Assembly (NCBI GenBank): GCA_964006375.1
Contig: OZ023267.1
Location: 85,173,406-85,237,405, forward strand
DNA from: Tillus elongatus
Lineage: Eukaryota > Arthropoda > Insecta > Coleoptera > Cleridae
Reading direction: 5' to 3'
Length of the DNA: 64,000 nucleotides
Positions within the stretch are counted from its first letter, which is position 1, and every line of letters begins with the position of its first letter. A program made the translations under genes and the position numbers. The notes beneath the pieces were generated by a model. The model saw only the letters and a program-made list of their open reading frames with translations. It made no database searches and had not been told where the DNA came from. Positions 11,253-24,019 of this stretch are shown in pieces.

Positions 11253-11713
11253 CAGGGTTCCCACTAAAAACAGCACATCAACTTCCCTGACTTTTCCCTA
11301 ATTTTCCTGACATGCCAAAATATATTTTCTCGACTTTGATCTTTTACAATTTACCCCCAACAAGTGCAACGCTACACTACTACAAAATACAGTAGGTCCT
11401 CGCGTCATGGCGGAAAACACTTCCCCATTTCAAATACAAAGCGACCATTGAACGCACAACTAAAGAAAAACAAATATTGTGGTTTTGTGGAAAAATAAAT
11501 CATTAAGTAAATGGTTCAGAATTTCACAAAAAGCAAACATATTGTTTCAATTATTTATCGTAAAAAGGCAATAAATAATTTTTCCCTAACAGGGACAAAA
11601 ATTCCCCGACTCTTAGTCAATATTTTCACAATTTTCCCTGATTTCCCTGAAAAGAATTTTTCTTCTACAAATTCCCTGACTTTTCCCGGTTTTCCAGACG
11701 AGTGGGAACCCTG
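11253..11713. mobile_element. hAT-like MITE (461 bp)
   Basis: Perfect 13-bp inverted ends CAGGGTTCCCACT and AGTGGGAACCCTG bound a CCCTGACTTTTCCC-rich interior with sub-terminal repeats. End type and length fit nonautonomous hAT elements. The flanks AGCTTTCA and TTTCAATT share only TTTCA, so an 8-bp target duplication is not clearly seen. Confidence 0.65.
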
Positions 11714-11788
11714 TTTCAATTACTACTGATTTTGCAAGTAATTTGTTTCACTAAGTGAAGATTAGAACCTGTGATGAGCACTGATAAG

Positions 11789-11988
11789 TACACTTGGAGA
11801 ACCCAAATCACCACAACACCTCTTTTTAAAGATCTGAAGCTCACTTCACTAACAAAGTTAGCGTCATCAGAGGATGTAAAATTCTCACTGCTAGAATTTT
11901 TCATTCTCTGATGACTCTAACTTTGTTAGTGAAAGGATCGTCAGCTCTTTAAATATATGTGTTGTGGTGATCTGGGTTCTCCAAGTAA
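11789..11988. mobile_element. Fold-back element of LINE-C 5' ends
   Basis: Two ~85 bp arms (starting CACTTGGAGAACCCAAAT and ending ATCTGGGTTCTCCAAGT) are inverted copies around a short centre near 11,888. The arm is related to the first part of the LINE-C 5' module at 4,914. Confidence 0.75.
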
Positions 11989-11989
11989 A

Positions 11990-12609
11990 CTTAATTTGTT
12001 TCAAAGATCTATTTTTATATTTAGTTATGGCAAGAAAATGATATTACGCATTGGTAACTACGAAATGATTTTTGTAAAAATTAAGCCGCAATGAAAAATA
12101 AATGAGTACAATTAAAATATAGCAAAAATTCTTATGCCACACATCTTTCTGTTTGAAAATTGCCTAGACTGCAGTTCACCCGGGTTTCCTTCCAGTTCAA
12201 AGTTATAATTCAATGTAGCCATAAACATAATAGGTTAGGACAAGTTGGGTATTAGGCTTGTTAATTGCTATTCAAAACAAACCAAACATGTACAGTATTC
12301 GTAAAATCGGCAATCGAGCAAACACGATTCGCGTTCCCTCGATTGTTATTTTATTTTGAGGTCCATAATAGTATGTTTTATGACTCAAGGGAAAATTTTA
12401 CGCCTCCTATTGTAGTTTCCAAGATACTGCCACTAGCCACCTTTGCATAAAAAGATTTTATAACATAGGTACCTATGTCTACCCTAAATAAGTCTAGCGA
12501 TTTAATCAATTCCTGATTCTCTTAACAAAAATTCGCTAATAACAGGAGAAATAACTTCTAGTAAAAAATAGACATTTTTGTGTGATATGTCCAAAGTCAC
12601 TTAAAAAGT
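11990..12609. other. Unassigned part of the 6 kb element
   Basis: AT-rich, no repeat partner and no recognisable protein. The short frame at about 12,265-12,450 has no supporting features. Confidence 0.4.
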
Positions 12610-13880
12610 GGTTGGTCATATACAGGCAGTGAACTAAACTATAACTATAGGTTGATTTCATTGTGTACAGGTTCCCATTGCAACATGTTTGTTAACAATG
12701 GCCGAGTTCACTAGGCGCCCGCAGCTGAGTTTAAGCGCTTATCTGCTGACTACAGTGACTTGATAGATGCTTCACTCCGCGCTTTAAGAAATTGGCAACA
12801 GTTGAATTCCAAAAGGAGCACAGCGGGACTGGAGAACGCATTTTGTTGACACAACTATTCAACTGTTGGCGCCTGTTGAACTCAGCCAATCTGCTGTTTA
12901 TAGGTGCATAATATATAACTCAAACAAAAAACGTAACAGTGCAGGCGGCTGTATGCTCATCAAAGAATATTAAAATTCGTTTACGTTAATACTATTTGTT
13001 CTAATCGTAAGTCATGTTGTAATCGTACATCCTACCGGGCAACTAAGTAACTAACCAATTAAAGACATCTAACAGCGCCATCTGTCAATGGGATAGTTGA
13101 AAACAGGAAAAACAGGAATTTATTACTATTTTCGGTAAATCTATTACGAAGTTTTCTAGAACTCTGTTATGATGAATTAGGTGTTCAGAATAGCACAATA
13201 AAATTTTAAAAAATTAAGTGAGAATATAGACTATAAACATGGTCTGTTTTGCTTTGGCTTTAATTCTCAGTTGTGACACATTTTTAACCGTATTGCCCGC
13301 GCTTGCTTTAAAGGATAGAAAATTATTAACACAACCGTCTTTATATGATCACTCATTTGGCGATTTTTCAACTATTGGAAGCAAAATACTAATGAAAATC
13401 CAGTTATTATTTAATCTAATAACGTTGTCTTAGGGATATTTCTATAATGCTTGTTATGAATATGAAGCACAAAGCGTGAATGCTATTTCTCTAATGTATT
13501 GTAGCTCTCACTAATGCCAATACAATAAATTCATGGGGTTAAAATCATTTTGACCGATTGCTTATATACAACTGACATACAACAACGATAAAAAAGCGTG
13601 TACCTAATAGTTTTCATGATTTCTCGGCATTCAAACAGGTACTTACACATGTTTTTTTAATTTAATTTCGCAAGTCAATACATGTTTTGTGGTGTTTTCA
13701 CATTATTTGCTTTTTGATGTGGAATGAAAAGCATAAAATATTAATTCCCAATTATACTTGTCTCCATAACGTCCATCTTCGACGTAAAATTTTAACCAGT
13801 AAGTAAATGCAGAAAATGGTGATTGTGCACCCGCAATGATTTACAGGAACTGATTTGGTCAAAGAATCCTCATTTTACAT
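12610..13880. repeat. Internal direct repeat, copy 2
   Basis: Uninterrupted counterpart of 8,780-11,180. It serves as the empty-site reference for the ~1 kb TIR element. Confidence 0.75.
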
Positions 13881-13982
13881 ACTGTAGAGCGATATCGTTA
13901 TTAAATTTTGTGATATACACATCCAGAATATATACAAAGTGTATAAGGTGTATGAACTGTATAAGTGCTCAAAGTGTACTAT

Positions 13983-15475
<1,493 letters not shown>

Positions 15476-15579
15476 CTATTCGGAACGAACCATAGGCTTT
15501 GTTCTCTAAAGGATAGAGGAGATAACGATGGCCACCTCTTATATACGTTGTATTAAAGAAGTATAAATCCCGATTCAAC

Positions 15580-15940
15580 ACCCAAGGTCGCTGACGAATG
15601 GATTAATGCAGCGCAATTAGAATGACTATTTATGGATGGGTAAACAACTAGAACCAACTCAGCAAACGGCCACCTGCCAAGATCACCTTCAACTCAGCAA
15701 CCAGCCACCTTCAAAACAGTAACCTAGTGTGGAAACCGCCTCTCGGTCCACGCCACACCAGAGACTATATATGGAAGTTACCAGGCCTCGGACGGACATT
15801 CATATATTGTTATAGCTAGAGTCTCTCTTAGGTTGTCAGAATGTTTCTATATCATTTTTATTATTTTTCAAAGTATTGTGTGTAACTATAATCAATAAAT
15901 TCTTTTAAAAATTCAAGTGTGTTAACAAGAAAGTTAACTC
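15580..15940 (+). mobile_element. E1 LTR-like 3' region
   Basis: After env come CACTCAGCAAAC-type repeats (ACTCAGCAAACGGCC, ACTCAGCAACCAGCC), an ACTATATATGG TATA-like site (~15,763), an AATAAATTC poly(A)-like signal (~15,892) and GTGTTAACAAGAAAGTTAACT (~15,920-15,940). The same region is present in units B and partly in D. Exact LTR ends cannot be set because no 5' LTR is in the window. Confidence 0.5.
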
Positions 15941-16014
15941 GCGAAAGGTGTTATCATGAAAAGGTATATTAAAGAGGTGTTATTGAAATGTGATGACAGC
16001 GGGGATGTCATCTG

Positions 16015-16015
<1 letters not shown>

Positions 16016-16107
<92 letters not shown>
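16016..16107. repeat. (TA)n microsatellite
   Basis: TA run at the right edge of unit A. Just before it lies the palindrome GATGACAGCGGGGATGTCATC without its last base match, conserved in units B and D. Confidence 0.95.
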
Positions 16108-16109
<2 letters not shown>

Positions 16110-16110
<1 letters not shown>

Positions 16111-16855
16111 TATACAAGGAGAAAGGTTAAAGCAAAGCCGCAGGGAGACAACCGCAAACACGTTTCAGGCTAATTAGCCATCATCAGTACGGTATGGCCA
16201 GGTGAAGATGGTAACACTCTGGATGAAGATGGAAAAATATACGGAGTCCCAACAGGCAACCAGTGCACAATTTCAGCAATATTTGGAAGACCCTCAATCC
16301 AAGGGAAACAACCAAAAAAGCTACGGAGGCAAAGAAATCACCTGCGTGAACATCCGGAGCCCAGGAAGTTATATTAACTAAAACAGGATTGATAACACGG
16401 CATTTATGTTCTATACAAGGAGAAAGGTTTAAGGGCAAAGCCGCAAGGGGACAACCGCAAACACATGTTTCAGGCTAATTAGCCATCATCAGTACGGTAT
16501 AGCCAGGTGAAGATGGTAACACTATGGATGAAGATGGACAAATATACGCAGTCCCAACAGGCAACCAGTGCACAATTGCAGCAACATTTGGAAGACCTTA
16601 ATCCGAGGGAAACAACCAAAAAAGCTACGGAGGCAAAGAAATCACCTGCGTGAACATCCGGAGCCCAGGAAGTTATATTAGCTAAAACAGGATTGATAAC
16701 ACGGCATTTATGTACTATACAAGGAGAAAGGGCAAAGCTGCAAGGAGACAACCGCAAACACGTGTTTCAGGCTAATTAGCCATCATCAGTACGGTATAGC
16801 CAGGTGAAGATGGTAACACTCTGGATGAAGATGGCTGTACCGTACTGATGATGGC
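16110..16855. repeat. ~301-bp tandem repeat, 2.5 units
   Basis: CTATACAAGGAGAAAGG starts at 16,110, 16,411 and 16,715. Each unit contains TTTCAGGCTAATTAGCCATC and ACGGTATRGCCAGGTGAAGA. The third unit is cut after about 140 bp. The antisense open frames (about 84-92 codons) repeat with the units and have no family signature. Confidence 0.9.
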
Positions 16856-16860
16856 TAATT
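16768..16860. repeat. Fold-back at end of the 301-bp array
   Basis: GGCTAATTAGCCATCATCAG near 16,770 is inverted as CTGATGATGGCTAATT at about 16,845-16,860. The array thus ends in a hairpin that abuts the ALE PLA2 fragment. Confidence 0.8.
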
Positions 16861-17118
16861 GGACCTTCAGGTCTTGTAAACACAGTTATTAACAAGCTAC
16901 CTGTTGAGTTACACATACCTTGTTATTAATTTTGCGGTCCAGGTACTAAACTTAAAGAACGTCTTGCTAGAGGTGATCAAGGTATCAATCTGCTAGACCG
17001 TACTTGTCGAGACCACGACATCGCTTACTCTCAATCAAAAGAGTTGAGTGATAGGCATCGAGCCGACGAAGTGTTTGAGAGAGTTAAATCGAAAGACGCA
17101 AGTTTTGGTGAAAAGTAA
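16861..17118 (+). pseudogene. ALE phospholipase A2 (viral PLA2-type) fragment
   Basis: One frame runs from 16,861 to a stop at 17,116-17,118. It reads INKLPVELH, then FCGPGTKL (the calcium-binding loop), a Leu-Asp-Arg stretch, and RDHDIAYS with the His-Asp catalytic pair. SDRHRADEVFERVK follows. A single in-frame stop lies at 16,927-16,929, just before FCGPG. This small PLA2 type is known from parvovirus capsid proteins and from adintovirus/Polinton-like elements, where it breaches membranes during entry. The stop and missing C-terminus make it a pseudogene, although the catalytic core itself looks intact. Confidence 0.8.
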
Positions 17119-17502
17119 AGATTTTGTAAAATTTGCTGGTAAAATGAAACTCCCATATTTTAGAGGTGTATACATGCGAGATGAGCTACCTCGAAGGGGA
17201 CCACGTAAAAATGAATCATTTATCATGACTTTACAAAATACAAAGAGCCTGGCAGTCATTGGGTTGCAGTGAGGAAACGTGGTAACACAACCGAATACTT
17301 TGACTTATATGGAAACTTTAAGCCACCAGTCGAGTTGCAACGTTACCTTAAAGACTCTAGTCTAGGAATGTCTATCGAAATGTTCAGACTTTCTCATTGT
17401 ACAAAATTGTACAATGAGAGTCATTTAAATTTTTGTCAGAATGAAGCGGTTCGGTTTTGTATAAAATTTTATAAATTAGGTATAAACATGGAAAGTAAAT
17501 GA
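17119..17502 (+). pseudogene. ALE adenain-like cysteine protease remnant
   Basis: The frame has GVYMRDELPRRGPRKNES and then shifts. It continues GSHWVAVRKRG, TTEYFDLYGNFKPPVELQRY and an FCQNEAVRFCIKF end. HWVA (catalytic His) followed by EYFDxxGNxxPP is the adenovirus/Polinton PRO signature. At least one frameshift near 17,245 separates the two parts. A palindrome (17,393-17,418) is inserted between the central motif and the Cys-containing end. In live elements PRO matures the capsid. Confidence 0.75.
17393..17418. repeat. 12-bp-arm perfect palindrome
   Basis: CTCATTGTACAA - AA - TTGTACAATGAG. A degenerate version exists at about 47,550 and 51,880 (inverted block). Confidence 0.85.
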
Positions 17503-17770
17503 AAAATTATGATGGGAAAGTAATGATGGATCTGTAAAGATTAGTAGTAAATGAAGTCATTGATTAGAAATGTAAGATGGAAGAGAAAATGTTATAAAAA
17601 CTTTATTTAAAATGGGTTGTCAAAATTCGAAGTGTCATATTTGGATAATGCAGTGTCAAGTATTTTTAGAATAAACTGTTTAAATTATGTCACTATATAC
17701 AAGACAAGTCAAAATGGACTTACTGTATAGACGTATTTTGTAATTTCAGCCAATAAAGTATAATGTATAG
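17503..17770. other. Conserved non-coding ALE spacer
   Basis: It is shared in inverted orientation with 47,160-47,560 and 51,480-51,900. It contains GGACTTACTATATAGACG-like sequence and two AATAAA sites. No protein seen; it may hold 3' ends of the convergent or tandem ALE genes. Confidence 0.4.
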
Positions 17771-17774
17771 TGTA

Positions 17775-18165
17775 TGTCCGGAAACTGCAATTAACGATTC
17801 TGATGTGCAAAACCACAAATTGTGTAACGTTGGTAATGCTACCAAACCTGTTGATGGTGTGAATATAAGATTTGTAGATTGATGATCAGATAATTATAAG
17901 AAGAATAAAGATGATCTAATACAAAGTCTAATCACCATAACTCTTGAAGCTGTGCATAAAACAGATCTAGCTGCTGTTAAAGTGAGTTTGAACACAAATT
18001 GAAAAATTTAACTAAGGATATAATTTCTCAAGTGCTGCATGATATTGATATACTAAAGAATAAAGTTCTAAGTAAGATACTGAATCAGCTGGACACAAAA
18101 TCTCAGTTGTACAAGCTAAGTGGAAACTTTACATTCAACACCTTGAAACGTATTTTGGTTGACTA
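17775..18165 (+). pseudogene. ALE coiled-coil protein fragment
   Basis: The sequence encodes CNVGNATKPVDGVNI, a NYKKNKDDLIQSLIT stretch, KNLTKDIISQVLHDID, LNQLDTKS and FNTLKRILV, with two frameshifts. Better copies read on the minus strand at 39,503-39,718, 46,796-47,011 and 51,123-51,338 (71 codons open). The Leu/Lys/Asp-rich heptads suggest a coiled coil. A paralogue with the same start (DPVQPTDALNL) is at 47,620-48,210. Probably a minor structural protein, but I do not recognise the family. Confidence 0.5.
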
Positions 18166-18169
18166 GGTT

Positions 18170-19270
18170 CGCCATTGTTACACAATTGATGGTTTTGCGA
18201 ATAAAAATCCCCACTTGTAGTTTTCGGAAATGTCTCTCTTTGAACAATTATGTTTAGATGTTTTAAATTATTTTCAGAACCTCAGAATTTTTCGATCGGC
18301 ATGTTGAAAGTCATTAAAAACACGCAACTCTGTCTGTTTATATAACACCTACTTCCTACAATTCTTCGATAATCGGTTGAATTTCGTTGTAGTATGCGTT
18401 AATACCAGCGGCTTGAGAAGTCACAAAAAGCCGCAGCCTATCAAACAACACGTTTATATCATTCCGGTTCACATACTATTTCAGTTTCTTATTATGCATC
18501 ATAGGTAGCATACCATAACCTGAAGATATGGAAGTAGGACGTGACTTAGCACCTGCTAATTTTGTAAAATTGGTTTTACTACTTGTTGATATTCTAGAGA
18601 ACTGTTTCTTATAATGTCTTCTTGAGGATCGTTCTCTTTTCTGTAAAGACTAGTAGCTTTCATAATATCTGCATAATCAGGTGAAGCTTGCGAATTTTCC
18701 ATAGCAGCCGTAACAGGTTTTCGCCATTGTTACACAATTGATGGTTTTGTGAATAAAAATCGCCACTTGTAGTTTTCGGAAATGTCTCTCTTTGAACAAT
18801 TCTGTTTAGATGTTTTTATTATTTGCAGAACTTAAAATTTTTTCTATCGGCATGTTGAAAGTGATTTTAAAAACGCAACTCTGCCTGTTTATTAACACAT
18901 ACTTCCTTCAGTTCTTCGATAATCGGTTGAATTTCGTTGTTGTGTGCGTTACTACCAGCGGCTTGAGAAGTCACTAAAAGCCGCAGCCTATCAAACAACA
19001 CGTTTATATCATCCCAGTGCACATACTCTTTCAGTTTCTTATTATGCATCATGTGTAGCATACCATAACCTGAGGTTATGGAAGTAGGACGTGGCTTGGC
19101 ACCTGCTTATTTTCTAGAATTGGTTTTACTACTTGTTGATATTTGAAAGAACTGTTTCTTATACTGTCTTCTAGAGGATCGTTCTCTTTTCTGTGAAGAC
19201 TAGTAGCTTTCATAATATCTGCATAATCAGGTTGTTTTTGGAAGGGTATTCGGTTTTGTCCTTTCATTAT
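18170..19270 (-). pseudogene. ALE PO gene, two tandem partial copies
   Basis: The minus strand carries a ~552 bp segment twice (GCCATTGTTACACAATTGATGG at about 18,168 and 18,722). Each copy encodes DYADIMKATSLHRKENDP, RNSSFKYQ.VVKPIL, GYGMLHMMHNKKLKEYVHWD, INVLFDRLRLL and NNEIQPIIEELKEV in different states of decay. The second copy has the cleaner frames (64 and 63 codons). The protein is found beside ATPase and PLA2 elsewhere in the window. Function unknown. Confidence 0.6.
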
Positions 19271-19470
19271 TACTAAAAATTTTAATTAAAGTTTTCTTCC
19301 CCCAATATGAATTTTAGTGCTTGTTCTATGCTGTCTGGACGATTTAGCAGGGGGTTTGATCACTTTATATATCTAGGTTAACTGAAAAACCTTGGTCTAT
19401 TAAGACAAGAAGGACAAAAATGAGCATTCTTTCAAAAACAAAGTAACCCGCCTTTTTATAACGTCCAATT
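19271..19470. other. PO / E2 junction
   Basis: A TTGATCACTTTATATATCT segment here is the end of the ALE ATPase gene (compare 32,185-32,215), joined to E2 gag. No complete gene. Confidence 0.4.
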
Positions 19471-19885
19471 CAGAGACCATTTTAACCAAATTTCAGATTG
19501 TTTCAACAGAATAATAATAACCAATTTAATCATACAAACTTCCAACCCAGACAAAACCAACAATTTACGCCTAGACAAAATTGCTCGAACCAATTCAGAA
19601 GACCCAACTTAAATAATCAATTAAATCAAAACGTATGACCTCATACAAATCAAAACATAACCCGAAGCTATCCAGAGCCCATGGAATTAGGCAGCTATGA
19701 TCAAGACTGTCACAGCAGCGACAAAGGCACACAGCTAACATAAATAACACACAATTTGTTGATAATAGTATAAACGATGTAAGTTACGAAATAGATTATG
19801 TAGATTATGAAACATAATGAAAATTCGCCATCAGAATTGTACGATGTACATAACCAAAATTTTCCTATAGCGGGCTAGTCTACGG
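19470..19885 (+). pseudogene. gag: E2 gag C-terminus
   Basis: Gln/Asn/Pro-rich codons (FQPRQNQQFTPRQN) are followed by EPMELGSYDQD and an acidic, Asn-rich end (ENSPSELYDV, then NFPIA). A basic Q/N-rich tract, a PMEL-type box and an acidic end are typical of gypsy-group Gag proteins. Stops are at about 19,636 and 19,740. Copies: 53,470-53,940 (+), 49,600-50,060 (-), 61,840-62,270 (-). Confidence 0.6.
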
Positions 19886-19947
19886 ACAATTGATAGTAGA
19901 TAATAACCATATTAATTTTCACACAAATAGTTTACCTAATAAGGGCA

Positions 19948-20560
19948 GTGATAGTAGTTGTAATTATGAATGACTATAGAAATAACTTAATCTTGAATAT
20001 GAACAATTACGCAAGGGACAGTCGGCAAATGCATTCTGTTGACCGAGCTGATGCAGTAAAACCAACGAAGACAGTTCAACAGGACAATGATAACATTATG
20101 AGTTATCTTAATTCTTTGTTTGCCAGTAGTAATAAGATAAGTCAATTAAACAAAAGCCCACAGAGCAGTTTAGATGAAGTTCCCACTTCAAACAAATATT
20201 GTAATGAGGAGACTGATCATATTAGTTTAAATAATATACAGGGTGTTCAAAAAAAAGCAAAAACCAGTTACAGTTTAGTATTAAGTTAATTGAGTACTCG
20301 AATAAGACACAAGATAGAGATAAGGAAACAGTAAGAAAACAATATAAGGAGGAACCTTTAGCCCATTACGATAATACGAAAAAAACTGGGTTAAATAGGG
20401 AAAACATACAATAAACAAACCAAAACCTCAATTAACAGAAACATCTAATAAACAAAATTTCGCAATAAATAAACATAGTAGTATGGAAGCAAACCCCTTA
20501 AAAATTAAAAATTCCAATACAATTATGAAGCACAAATACCCAATTTGCAAAAATTAAAAA
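19948..20560 (+). pseudogene. E2 unassigned region between gag and integrase
   Basis: An open frame reads MNDYRNNLILNMNNYARDS, then DNDNIMSYLNS and a Ser/Asn-rich stretch, followed by KQNFAINKHSS and LKIKNSNT. It recurs at 54,034-54,650 (+), 49,035-49,500 (-) and 61,150-61,750 (-). It holds the place of pol, but I see no protease, RT or RNase H motif. It is therefore either a diverged Gag-Pol linker or unrelated filler. Confidence 0.4.
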
Positions 20561-20720
20561 AAGCATCAGAGATTAGAGACCAAATCATGTTTTCTCATGA
20601 AGACCTATGATGAAAGACATTTTTTTTTTCAAAGATGAAAAAGGAAATTAAAGATTATATTACGACTTGTGACTATTGCAAAAGAAAAGAATACAATCTT
20701 TTTTCATTAAACAAATTAAA
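20560..20720 (+). pseudogene. E2 integrase zinc-binding fragment
   Basis: EIRDQIMFSHE is followed, after a frame break, by KMKKEIKDYI and TCDYCKRKEYN. This is the H-H-C-C zinc-binding N-terminus of a gypsy-type integrase, keeping the C-x2-C half here. The DDE core is absent. Confidence 0.6.
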
Positions 20721-20779
20721 TAAATAATCGAATTACATTACCTAAATAAATTCAAAACTCGAAAATCGGATAATGAAAC

Positions 20780-21520
20780 GCGGCTGATGCTGCAATCACA
20801 AGCGAGATTCAATGATACAGAGAAGAGGATTATACCACACACTAAGGCAGTTCGAGTCCAAACTGAACCAATATCTGGAAGCCATCAACAACATGAACCT
20901 TGGTACAAAGCAGTAGATAAGAATTCATTAAAGATTCACATATTGAGTGTTTATCAGATAGCTGATCGATTTCTAGCTGAACTTCTCATCATTATAGAAG
21001 CTTGCTAAACATACATGTGAACCAAGCCAACATTTTCACAACTTCTTTCACCGGCACACATGATCAAATCATAATTGCAGCAACGAGAAAACTACCACAA
21101 TCTGGAGATCATTTCATATCCGATATTTCGGTCAGAAATTGGTCACAGTGAGAAATATATTTATCTGTACAGCTACTTCACAATGACACAGGTAACGTAA
21201 TTTATACTAATCAAAGTCACCCTGATTCCGTATAAGGTCGAAAACGAAACCTATTGGTCTATGGAAGTACCCAAACAAATCCTAGGAGTGGATTATAACA
21301 CGCAACGATGATGAACTCACAAGCAGAATCCCAATCTACAAGAATCTATATATGTGTTTCCCAGCTAAGAAGCATGAAAAGCAACCACAACTGCATAATA
21401 GATAAGATATACCAGAGGGAAGACAAAACCACGTGTCCAATCCATTACCAAGTCGACAATGTGGAAACAATTGTATGCGCATACCTAGGGTTAGAAATAT
21501 ATCATAATTTTATTTTGTTC
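20780..21520 (+). pseudogene. env: E2 env remnant
   Basis: Across frames it encodes LMLQSQARFND, a QLNQYLEAINN-type coiled coil, QIADRFLAE, YRSLLNIHVNQAN and then LSPAQIDQ-like and KVPQ residues. A VTLIPYKVENETYWSMEVP strand and RIYIC/FPS residues follow. The helix, 'LSP..I..', 'IPYKVENE' order resembles the ectodomain of F-like Env proteins, but the sequence is not E1 env. Multiple frameshifts. Copies: 54,800-55,420 (+), 38,690-39,030 (-), 46,005-46,340 (-), 60,634-60,960 (-) and small inserts at 34,296 and 42,068. Confidence 0.5.
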
Positions 21521-21559
21521 GTTATAATTAGTGAAATCGATATTATAGTGTTATACAAT

Positions 21560-21935
21560 ACAGTTAAGGCACATTAAAGTAAAGCAATGTGAAGTAGGTA
21601 ATAGGTCAAGCCCGTCACGTAATTATTGACATTGAACTGATATAATCACTTGGCGTATTAACAAAACAAAAACACCACATTGATATGTTATAAGTTGCAA
21701 ATTCCGTTGTGAACTGCTGACAATGTTTATTTATTGTTGAGAAATAGTTAAGTAAATCTAGATTTATTAAAGGTTAAACATTGTTATAATATGGTTCTCT
21801 ACTTTCAGTTTAAATTCAGTGCTTCCCAGCACCCCACGCAACGGCTCCTCCGCTCCCACATTAATGTGCTAAAATAAGAGCGAAACTAATATATATGTCC
21901 AGTAATAATCTTGATATATATTTTTATATTATTTA

Positions 21936-21941
<6 letters not shown>
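21560..21941 (+). mobile_element. E2 3' LTR-like region
   Basis: It follows E2 env here and at 55,560-56,170. It contains CACGTAATTATTGACATTG, AACTGCTGACAATGTTTA and the GC-richer CGGCTCCTCCGCTCCCACAT. The distal part recurs inverted at 35,853-36,058 and 43,173-43,378. Boundaries are not defined. Confidence 0.4.

Positions 21942-22021
<80 letters not shown>
21942..22021. repeat. (TA)n microsatellite
   Basis: TA run joining the E2 3' region to the inverted E1 3' region of unit B. Confidence 0.97.
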
Positions 22022-22024
<3 letters not shown>

Positions 22025-22029
22025 GATGA

Positions 22030-22450
22030 CATCCCCGCTGTCATCACATTTCAATAACACCTCTTTAATATACCTTTTCATGATAACACCTTTCGCGAGT
22101 TAACTTTCTTGTTAACACACTTGAATTTTTAAAAGAATTTATTGATTATAGTTACACACAATACTTTGAATAACAATAAAAATGATAAAGATACATTCTA
22201 CCAACCTAAAAGAGACTCTAGCAATAAGAATGTAGGAATGTCCGTCCGTGGTCTGGTAACTCCCATATATATAGTCTCTGGTGTGGCGTGAACCGAGCGG
22301 CGGTTTCCACACTAGGTTCCTGTTTTGAGGTGGCTGGTTGCTGAGTCGAAGGTAACCTTGGCAGGTGGCCGTTTGCTGAGTTGGGTCTAGTTGTTTACCC
22401 ATCCATGAATATTCTAATTGCGCTGCTATTAATCCATTCGTCAGCGACCT
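22030..22450 (-). mobile_element. E1 LTR-like 3' region, unit B
   Basis: Inverse of 15,580-16,010 with the same AGTTAACTTTCTTGTTAACAC, TTTATTGAT (poly(A)-like on the minus strand) and TATATATAGTCTC (TATA-like) features. Confidence 0.5.
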
Positions 22451-22454
22451 TGGG

Positions 22455-24012
22455 TGTTGAATGTGGTGGTGTATGGGCAAATTGATGGTTCCTGGAATTC
22501 TTGCGTTGATTTATTGTAACTGGGATTTGATATTGTTCAAGTCGTGCAGTGGGACATTTTCTAATTTTATTTCTGGTAATTTGTCTGGGAAGATGGGTGC
22601 TTTACTTGTTACCAATTCTATGGTTGGGAGATTGAATGATTGTTGTGTCTCCGATGCCATTTGTACTGAGCTGATTCTTTCGTTATTGATGATAAGTTGG
22701 CATTTGGGTTTCGGAGTCGCCAGTTTTGTTCCGCTGATTATTTTGGTGTCTTCGCAGCTAAGTTTGATATTCGTTTCTTCTGGTGCCACTATTATGTATT
22801 GTGTATCGCCATATTTAGAGACTGTTGTTTTTGTTATTTTGACCGGTTCTTGTTTGCAATTGTTTTCTGGAACTTGGTCAGTTTAATTTCGCATGGGTTG
22901 TTGTCGTTTAGTGCTGTCGGGTTGTCATTCTCACAAAAGTATGTTTGGTCTTTTAGATTCCTACACTTTTCGTTTCTGTAACCGTAGTGTTTGCGCTAAG
23001 GATTAGGTACTTGTTTCTAGCGACAATCATTTTAAAGATATACGAATATTTAGGGACTGGTAATGCATAGAATTGATAATAAATATAGTCCGGTTTGTAT
23101 ACTAAAGGTATATCTATTACGAATATAATTTTAAAGTCAATTTGAACTGTTTTTTTTTTAATATTTTTTCGTATAGTGAAATGTCGGATTTTGTTATTAA
23201 TCTTGATTTTGAGATATGGGGTTTTCAATGGTTTCATGTGACTAATTTACTCTCTTTTTTAAGACAATCCTCACTATTTGATGGCATTTGATTACAGATA
23301 CTTTAATTAGCGAAACAAAATGTACCGCTGGTGTCAAAGACCTTAGATGTTAAGACACTTTAAACTTCCAAATAATAATTCTTTTGATATTAACTTTGGT
23401 TTCAGTATTGACATATGATACGTGTATAATTTTGAAAATATAATTGCATTTTCTGTTGTTAATATCATATTTAGTACATTGTTTAACAAATACCTTATAT
23501 GTTGTAATCTATGAAAATTCGTTAGTTGGTCGCTTTTTAGACTATCTATTGACTATTCCAAATCGTTTATTCTCGATACTATGGCTTCTTGGTTATGGTT
23601 CAAGTTGTCTATAGTTTTATTAAACTCTGCTATAGCATCTATCATTAGTGATGTTTGTGACCTGAAAAGTTGATGTACTTGATTTTTATCTTTTCTCAAA
23701 ATTTCGAGAGCTTTATATATTCTGTCGCCGTCATCCGCATCTAAGTTCCCAGTTATTGATTTGAATATAGATGCTAGTCTGTTCATTATACCTCCTTTTT
23801 TCCTAATTGTTGTTGGAAATATTCGATAAAATGTGTCATCAATATTGCTAATGGTGAAATTAATGGTTAAAATAAAAATTTTATATTCCAACTTGTACTC
23901 TGCATTCATTACGCTTAGTATGTTGTCCAAGTAAGTTTTTAGTCCGCTAAAGTCCTCGTTTAGCTGTCTTAAGTATGTATATGTATCATTCTCTATTATT
24001 CGTTCTCTGAAA
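22455..24012 (-). pseudogene. env: E1 env remnant, unit B
   Basis: The minus strand has the longest uninterrupted E1 env N-terminal stretch (about 23,930-23,553, 125 codons). It carries [19 protein letters not shown], a Lys/Gly run, SITGNLDADDGD and a coiled coil (AEFNKTIDNLNHNQEA). Later parts (YYQFYALPVPKY, LILSANTT) are in shifted frames. The C-terminal anchor present in A and D is deleted at about 22,462. Inactive. Confidence 0.7.
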
Positions 24013-24019
24013 AGGCTTG

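Noticed and set aside
16184..16757. Two repeated antisense frames of 84 and 92 codons
   Set aside because: They follow the 301-bp tandem repeat and have no family signature or supporting start context.
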